Assembly (NCBI RefSeq): GCF_029227915.1
Contig: NC_079875.1
Span: forward strand, 11,343,001-11,407,000
Direction: 5' to 3'
DNA length: 64,000 nt
Source of the DNA: Hydractinia symbiolongicarpus
Taxonomy: Eukaryota > Cnidaria > Hydrozoa > Anthoathecata > Hydractiniidae
Positions 58,420-64,000 of the stretch are shown piece by piece. Each line of letters starts with the position of its first letter. The stretch's first letter is position 1. Below the pieces are notes generated by a model. That model worked only from the letters and a program-made list of their open reading frames with translations, searched no databases and was not told the DNA's origin. The translations under genes were made by a program, and so were the position numbers.

Positions 58420-58513
58420 CACTCGTCCCCAAGGTTTTTTGTCTTTGTGATATGAAAGAAGACGGCAAAAATTTTTGGACGTCATTTCGTCAGGCAAAAA
58501 CCCTGGGGACGAA
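58420..58513. repeat. Foldback of the CTCGTCCCCAGG family
   Basis: CACTCGTCCCCAAGGTTTTTTG and CAAAAACCCTGGGGACGAAA form inverted ends about 50 bp apart. Confidence 0.75.
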
Positions 58514-59059
58514 ACACACCATGGTAAGAAACTTTGGGAAACAATGTTTTAAATAAATATACGTACTGCATATTTTTTTGTCAAATAACATCGCACGATG
58601 TCGTCAAATAATAATGTACGATGGCGGAATACAGGAACAGTAGCCATCTGAAACGCATGCGCGTTATGTAGCTATGCTTTAACGATTCTCTGGCAATGCT
58701 ATTTGTTTACATTTATAGCAATAATTTTGGTTGCTAAGGTTAAAAGTTTACTGTGTGTTGTATACAGCCCGTTGTGAAGGCTTTTTAGCCAATCAGTATA
58801 AACAGGTGGAAAATAGTTATTAGTTTATAATAGTTAATATAAAAGCTTTTATTTTGTATCAGACTCTACCTTTAAAGCATTTTTAAGAGGAGGAGCAGTA
58901 AAAAGGAAGTATTTGTAATTGTTCCGGTGTGCGCCGTGTGTTGTTCTGGATAACTTATGCCGGGGAGTTCTGGTTTCCGGTTTATTCCGATGTTCCGTGT
59001 TCCCACCGTTCAGCGTTTTACACTAAGCCCAAATCAATCGTCTAGTTTGTTGATACAAG

Positions 59060-59164
59060 ATGGTTGCCGGCGCAGCAGTATTTGGTAATTCTTTCGCAAA
59101 AGGGGCATCCTGGTGTGCCAAATACTTGGCCGCATCAAACAAAAGATATTCAAATGTAATGATA
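59060..59164 (+). CDS. Possible first coding exon of an unknown gene
   Basis: ATG 59060 after a CpG-richer block (58920-59040) opens MVAGAAVFGNSFAKGASWCA and remains plausible up to a GT donor near 59157. The sequence of small residues then Lys and Tyr looks like a targeting or membrane-proximal N-terminus, but no family is recognised and no next exon is confirmed. An acceptor-like end at 63983 might belong to it. Confidence 0.25.
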
Positions 59165-59621
59165 TGTTTTAAATTAGTAGCATACCTTTCAACCATAGAC
59201 GACTCGCGTTGATCTTAGCAAAGTTAACAAAATTTTCTCTTTCAACAAAAGGTCCTCTCCACCCAAAAACCAGGGTGCCAGCAACAATCCTGAATTTTTT
59301 AGGACAGGATAACATCATATTTGATGGTAGTTCAACGGTCCAAACTCTCTTTTTTTCTCCATATACTTACATTTTTATTTTAACGTAACATTTTCTAACA
59401 TAGTCCAGTACAGATTATAGCTAAATGTGCAATGAAGTTCTTTATTGACTGTTTCTATTTTTTGGACTTTGATATGGGTTGGTTTTTCTAAGTGTATACT
59501 ACCTTCACAAAACACTTGCCCTTTTTAGTCTATGGAGCTTATAGACACCCTTGTTCCCACCACAGCACTGCCCTAAAGTTTTGAGGCAGACACAGGACAC
59601 ATGTCACAAACATTTAGGGCC

Positions 59622-59961
59622 CCATCAAAAATATGTTATGTTCGCGTCCTGAAGACCCCGCAAAAATGGGGGCAAAATTTGTTCCTAGTGCCAGTATAGC
59701 GCCACTCAACATCGTATGCAGACCCTTTTTCGCCGCCCTGTAAACTTGACATTGGTACTCTAAATAAATTAATTTTTACCGGAATTAATTTGCGCGAGTT
59801 TTTGTCAATTTTGGGAAAATTAGTTCTCACAAATTTTATTTTTCAAATATATCTTGTTGGATCAAAAAGTTTTTTCCGTTTTTTTTCCGACTTACCGACT
59901 CAGGTTTTTATTACCAAAAGTTATTCGGTCGGAGGACGCGAACATAACATATTTTGGATGG
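59622..59961. mobile_element. Inverted-repeat element with ATGTTATGTTCGCGTCCT ends
   Basis: The left end, AAAATATGTTATGTTCGCGTCC, and its complement at 59932-59956 are arranged as terminal inverted repeats of about 25 bp. A target-site duplication is not clear. Internal sequence is non-coding, so this is a MITE. Confidence 0.8.
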
Positions 59962-60095
59962 CGGCCGATGTCACAGTTATTTAACTAGCTAAGTGGTTTT
60001 TTTTTAATTCTTTTATATACCGTATTCATTACAAGGTTATCTAAACAAAAGACTCCAGATTGACTGCTTCTAACCTCGCTAAGTTTATATAGTAC

Positions 60096-60455
60096 ACAAG
60101 GGTGCAGACTCGCCGAAAACGCTGTATATATGGAGGGCAGCAGTGGGTGTTTTCAGTTTTTTTCAGGGTTTTTGTCTGTAACCGCCCGGAAAACCTAGAC
60201 CAAATTGTGCCCAAAATGGAACGCAGGCAAGCTCATTTTCATTTAATTTTACAGTTTATTATTTTTAGGATTTTGTTACAACTATTTATAGAAGAAATGA
60301 TATAAAAAACAGTCTTCCACTACCACTGCACTACATTAAATAAATAAGTTATGCATTAAAATAAATGTTTAAAAAAATGTTGTTTCAGGTTAATTCAGGT
60401 AACTCGTCTGACAGCCTGTGGTTTTGCGGCCTTTCCGGCAAGTCTGCACCCTCGT
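60096..60455. mobile_element. MITE with AC[A/G]AGGGTGCAGACT ends, 8-bp TSD
   Basis: Terminal inverted repeats of about 22 bp with a few mismatches (GGGTGCAGACTCGCCGAAAA on the left). Exact duplication TATAGTAC at 60088-60095 and 60456-60463. The internal sequence has no transposase. Confidence 0.88.
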
Positions 60456-60924
60456 TATAGTACCGCTTAAATATAACCTTATGTACACAACAGTTATCAC
60501 CTTCGCAAAAGCTTTCGATGACATAGGAACTTTTGTTGTCATTCTTAACCTATTACCTAAAGTTTGCATTAGATATTTTTGCATGTTGAAAATAATATAT
60601 GTCTCGCACAACAACTTTAAGTAGCTCCTGTCAACCATTGTTATATTTAATTATTATAGCATTGCAGGTCAACAAGTATAATCTGCTGTATATCTTTAAA
60701 ACAAAGCAGGTATATTCTGTATAACTTTCGAAACAGCACAAGAATAATTCCAGCTGTACAGCTTTCAAAACAACACAAAAAAACTTGCTGCATAACTTTT
60801 GAAAATAAGTTTTTTAACGTGCAAGTATTTTTATCTTTTCACCTTGAGTACTAGTAACATTCTTTTAATGAGGCAAATTATTATTATTTTTCCTTCGCAA
60901 CTAAAAAATATAAACTGCATGCGT

Positions 60925-61165
60925 TATGCCAAAATACATAGAAAACGGTTGTCGTAACACCCTCCTCTTTTGTTATTTTTTATTATTATTTTTGTTGTTG
61001 TTGTTCCGACCATTCATTCTTATTTTTCCATGAACTTTCATTAAATCGGGCATTCGCTAATTTAATATTCGCTAATACAAGAAAAACATACATAGAAAAT
61101 ATGCTTGTCGCAACACCCTCCTCCATTGTTGTTTTTTGTTGTTGTTCCGACCATTTATACATTAT
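60925..61165. repeat. Direct repeat of about 75 bp
   Basis: Two diverged copies (about 60938-61012 and 61093-61157) share ACATAGAAAA, GT[A/C]GTAACACCCTCCTC or a close variant, a GTTGTTGTT run and TTCCGACCATT. Confidence 0.7.
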
Positions 61166-61384
61166 CGATAAAATTATTTTTATTTCGCCGACAGACAAAC
61201 CGTAAACTACTATCTACTTCTACTATCTACTTCACGCGTAGAAGAAGTAATTAAGTTGGAGTCACCTTATTTCTAAAATCCAATTTCTCATAAAAATACA
61301 AGATGCAAAAGAATTTTTAAATGTAAAAAAACAAAAACAAAGACACAAGATTAGCTATACACATCTAGTGTTTAATATTTTTAA

Positions 61385-61560
61385 TGTTATTCACGATCAA
61401 TCGCGACAATCACGATTAATAGTGACGATTGCGATAGCATCGTTATTTTTTATACATCGCGACTATCGTGAAGCTCTTCGTTAACATTTTTTCTATCGCG
61501 ATGGTCACGATAGGATCGCGGATTGTTCGTGTCGCGCATGATACGCGCTCGCGATGTTAG
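61385..61560. repeat. TCGCGA/ATCGCG-rich cluster
   Basis: More than ten short, mutually complementary words such as ATCGCGA, CACGATAG and TCGCGAT in both orientations, in an otherwise CpG-poor setting. Dense self-complementarity would allow many hairpins. Confidence 0.7.
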
Positions 61561-61569
61561 GTGTCCTGA

Positions 61570-63035
61570 TTCAAGTACTGTAAAATCACTGTATATACTG
61601 TTCTAATATAACAAGAACACGTCCCATAGAAGGTTAAAAATCGCTGTACTTCATTCTTAAGTGAGGTGACAATGACCCTACAAAGCTTAAAGATTGCTGT
61701 ATTTCGTTCTGAAATGACGAGAAAATATTTTGTCCTAAATATCTCTGTATTTTGTTTAATATAGCCGTCAAAACTATTTTTTTCATTGTGGTAAAACAGT
61801 ATTGAAAGCAGTTTGTGCCTATACATTTAAAAATATATAAAGTTCAACAGCTTTTGTGATTTTTAGTGCTTTTAAAAAAAAGCTTACATGTTACATGTGA
61901 GAACAAAATACTTTATCATATCTCCTGGTTTATGCACAATAATAACTATCAATTAACTTCATCTGTAAATAAAAGATATACAAAGGTTCTTTATGCAGAC
62001 AAGAGGTTGTTACGCAGGTCATATAACTTGCATAAATCTAAAATTACATTTAGGCTGTATTGTACCTCAAAACAGATGCAAAATTAGGAAAACTTGGTAA
62101 AGCGAATTAACCAAGAGAGTAATATTTTCTAGCCTGTCAAGTTTCATAACAATATAGGTTTGTTGTGTATTTGATAAATGATTACAGAGATAACAATAGA
62201 TTAAATGTTGTACCCCTACCACACAGTATTTTTATGACTGAGCTACCCTAGCGAAGTTTTGGGTTTCTGTTCTATTAAGTACACAAATTTCGGTACCATT
62301 AAAATTGGTGACATGGTTTAGATCCTAGATGTAGGGCTCAGGATATGTTATGCTCTTCGTTTTTCTGCAGTCATTACACACCATTAACTGAATGTGCAGT
62401 GAGAAAAGTGTGAAAATACCACAAGATTTTTTTGTCATGTCATCTTGTAAAAATCAGCCATGTACAGTACCGCAATGTAACTTTACATGTACGCGAGTTT
62501 TACGACTTCATGTAATGATCTCATGTCTATATAAAGAACCTTCACATATCTTTTGTTTATACACAAACTTTCTTCTATTGTTATCGTTTTGCGCGAGTCA
62601 TAACAATAAGATTTGATGAATCCTTTTGTTGGCACATGTAACATGCATGTTATTGTTTAAAAGTGTTAAAGATCTCAAAGGCTATTTAACAAGTTATTTT
62701 AGAAAAATGAACGAACATAACATGTAAAAGTTACATCATTAAATTGATTTTGTGTTATTGAAATCCAGAGGTCTTAATATTTAAAAGCCTTTTAAACGTT
62801 TTAGTAATATTTCTTTATCATCAAAGCATATTTTTTAACATGCTAAACTTTTAAAAGTTTTTTTATAAAAAGCAATGTTTAACAACGCAAACGGAAAAAC
62901 CCTACGTTCGAGCCTTTTCCCTCATGATGAGATTTCAAAAACAATTGAATTTTAATACCGAACAAAGAAGAAATATGAAAATATAACTTTTGACGTTCTT
63001 TATAGATGAAAACACTCATTGTGAGGACATATTGT
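61570..63035. other. Non-coding region
   Basis: No gene recognised. It holds an old repeat (61620-61760) related to 1690-1880. Short ORFs only. Confidence 0.4.
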
Positions 63036-63039
63036 TTTT

Positions 63040-63345
63040 GCTATGCGATCTAAAAAAACATTTCCATCGCTCCTTTTTGCTCTTCAATTTGTAAAATGCG
63101 ATCGAAAAAAGCTTTTCTATCACCGTTCTTTGTTCTTAAGCAACAAAGCTTTTCAATCGTCGTTTTTCGTTCTAAATTTTTTAAAAGCCTTCTAAAAAAA
63201 CCATTTCTATCGCCGCTTTTTGTTTTTAAACTTTTAAAATGCGACCTAAAAAAAGCATTTCTACTGCCGTTCTTCGTTCTAAAATTTTTAAAAAGCGATC
63301 TAAAAAAAGCATTTCTATTGCGTTTTAAAAATTTATAAACAAATG
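63040..63345. repeat. Tandem repeat, unit about 60 bp
   Basis: About five diverged units share ATGCGATCTAAAAAAAGC, ATTTCTATCGCCG and TTTTT[C/T]GTTCT. Each is close to a multiple of three, so a 105-codon minus ORF with a basic 20-residue repeat crosses it. Coding is doubtful. Confidence 0.8.
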
Positions 63346-63449
63346 GTTTCCGTTCGTGCGCGTACATGTAAAGTTACGTTCGAGCGGTACTGTAAGCCAT
63401 GCAAATGCAGAAATAAGTCATGTCATTATATACCGTTTTAAAGCTTAAA

Positions 63450-63650
63450 GTGATCCCGAGGTACTTTTACAAGTTGGACTTACCTGGAAGATTTTCATAA
63501 GAAGTTCCCAATGACATTTTCACTTTTTCTTAAAAGTTCATGTAACCTCAGATATCGTTTTTTAAATATTTGTTTTTCTTGCCGCCTTGATGGCCGCTTC
63601 GATCTTCTTGTTCAGATGAGTCCAACTTGTAAAAGTTCCTTGGGATCCCT
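63450..63650. repeat. Foldback element, about 28-bp inverted ends
   Basis: GATCCCGAGGTACTTTTACA then AGTTGGACT on the left, and its near-complement AGTCCAACTTGTAAAAGT then GGGATC on the right, with about 140 bp between. Probably a small MITE. Confidence 0.78.
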
Positions 63651-64000
63651 TACTCTTTTAAAACCCAATTGTTCATACTTTCAAACCCCTTTTAAAATGC
63701 TTACACATCATTTTCATTTGTTTCTAAAGCAATAACAGTAGTTTTGAGCTATTGGAAATGGCTGTATTTACTGATTTATTAGCATGATAGTAAAAGCTGC
63801 TGTAAGCAGCTTACATTTTTTTCCATGATATTGAGCTGCTGACAGTGCTTTGCGGCACAGAATGAGTTAATTTATTAAAATGGAAAAAAACTATTATGTA
63901 AAATACGACAGCAAATTTATACAAATATTAATGTTTCGTGGAGCGTTAATGGTTGGGCATAAATTTTTAGCTTTTATTTACAGGGACTGAGCAACCGACC

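Overview
The window looks like nuclear DNA of an invertebrate, most likely a hydrozoan cnidarian. It is AT-rich, with long spliceosomal introns, abundant short non-autonomous repeats, and genes with clear animal orthologues. The taxon is inferred from this style, a cnidarian-type Polinton and an Alr-like immunoglobulin gene; no single marker proves it.

Layout. 1-2860: non-coding with a (TAA)n tract. 2911-21644 (+): a 17-exon TTLL6/TTLL13-type tubulin polyglutamylase, assembled exon by exon with matching splice phases. Its largest intron carries a single-exon rhodopsin-family GPCR on the opposite strand (12147-13091). Another intron is almost wholly a 25-bp minisatellite (about 15194-17390) with an exact 800-bp-offset duplication. 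23050-28834 (-): a PRCC orthologue in 7 coding exons with an expanded 7-residue repeat; a non-coding first exon may end at 30921.

31297 to about 45332: a decayed Polinton/Maverick, visibly richer in G+C than the host DNA. It has protein-primed PolB, A32-like packaging ATPase, retrovirus-like integrase, capsid genes, a DUF3627/MSV199-type regulator and many small membrane or coiled-coil genes. Blocks of + and - genes converge. Most genes carry frameshifts or stops, and PolB, ATPase and integrase each have a substitution at a key active-site residue. A few small ORFs remain open.

46850-50439 (-): an immunoglobulin-superfamily gene with a signal-peptide exon and one clear Ig exon, resembling hydrozoan Alr allorecognition genes. 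51400-52091 (-): a broken MULE/ZSWIM-like transposase-derived gene with a PHD finger. 52100-64000: mostly non-coding and rich in inverted-repeat elements. Three elements in 50.6-60.5 kb have exact 8-bp target-site duplications. tRNA-derived SINEs and a family marked by a TGATGACGTCATCA palindrome recur across the host DNA.

The TTLL, PRCC, GPCR and Ig genes are independent host genes. The Polinton genes would together form one self-synthesising transposon or virus-like element, which on this evidence cannot now replicate or integrate by itself.
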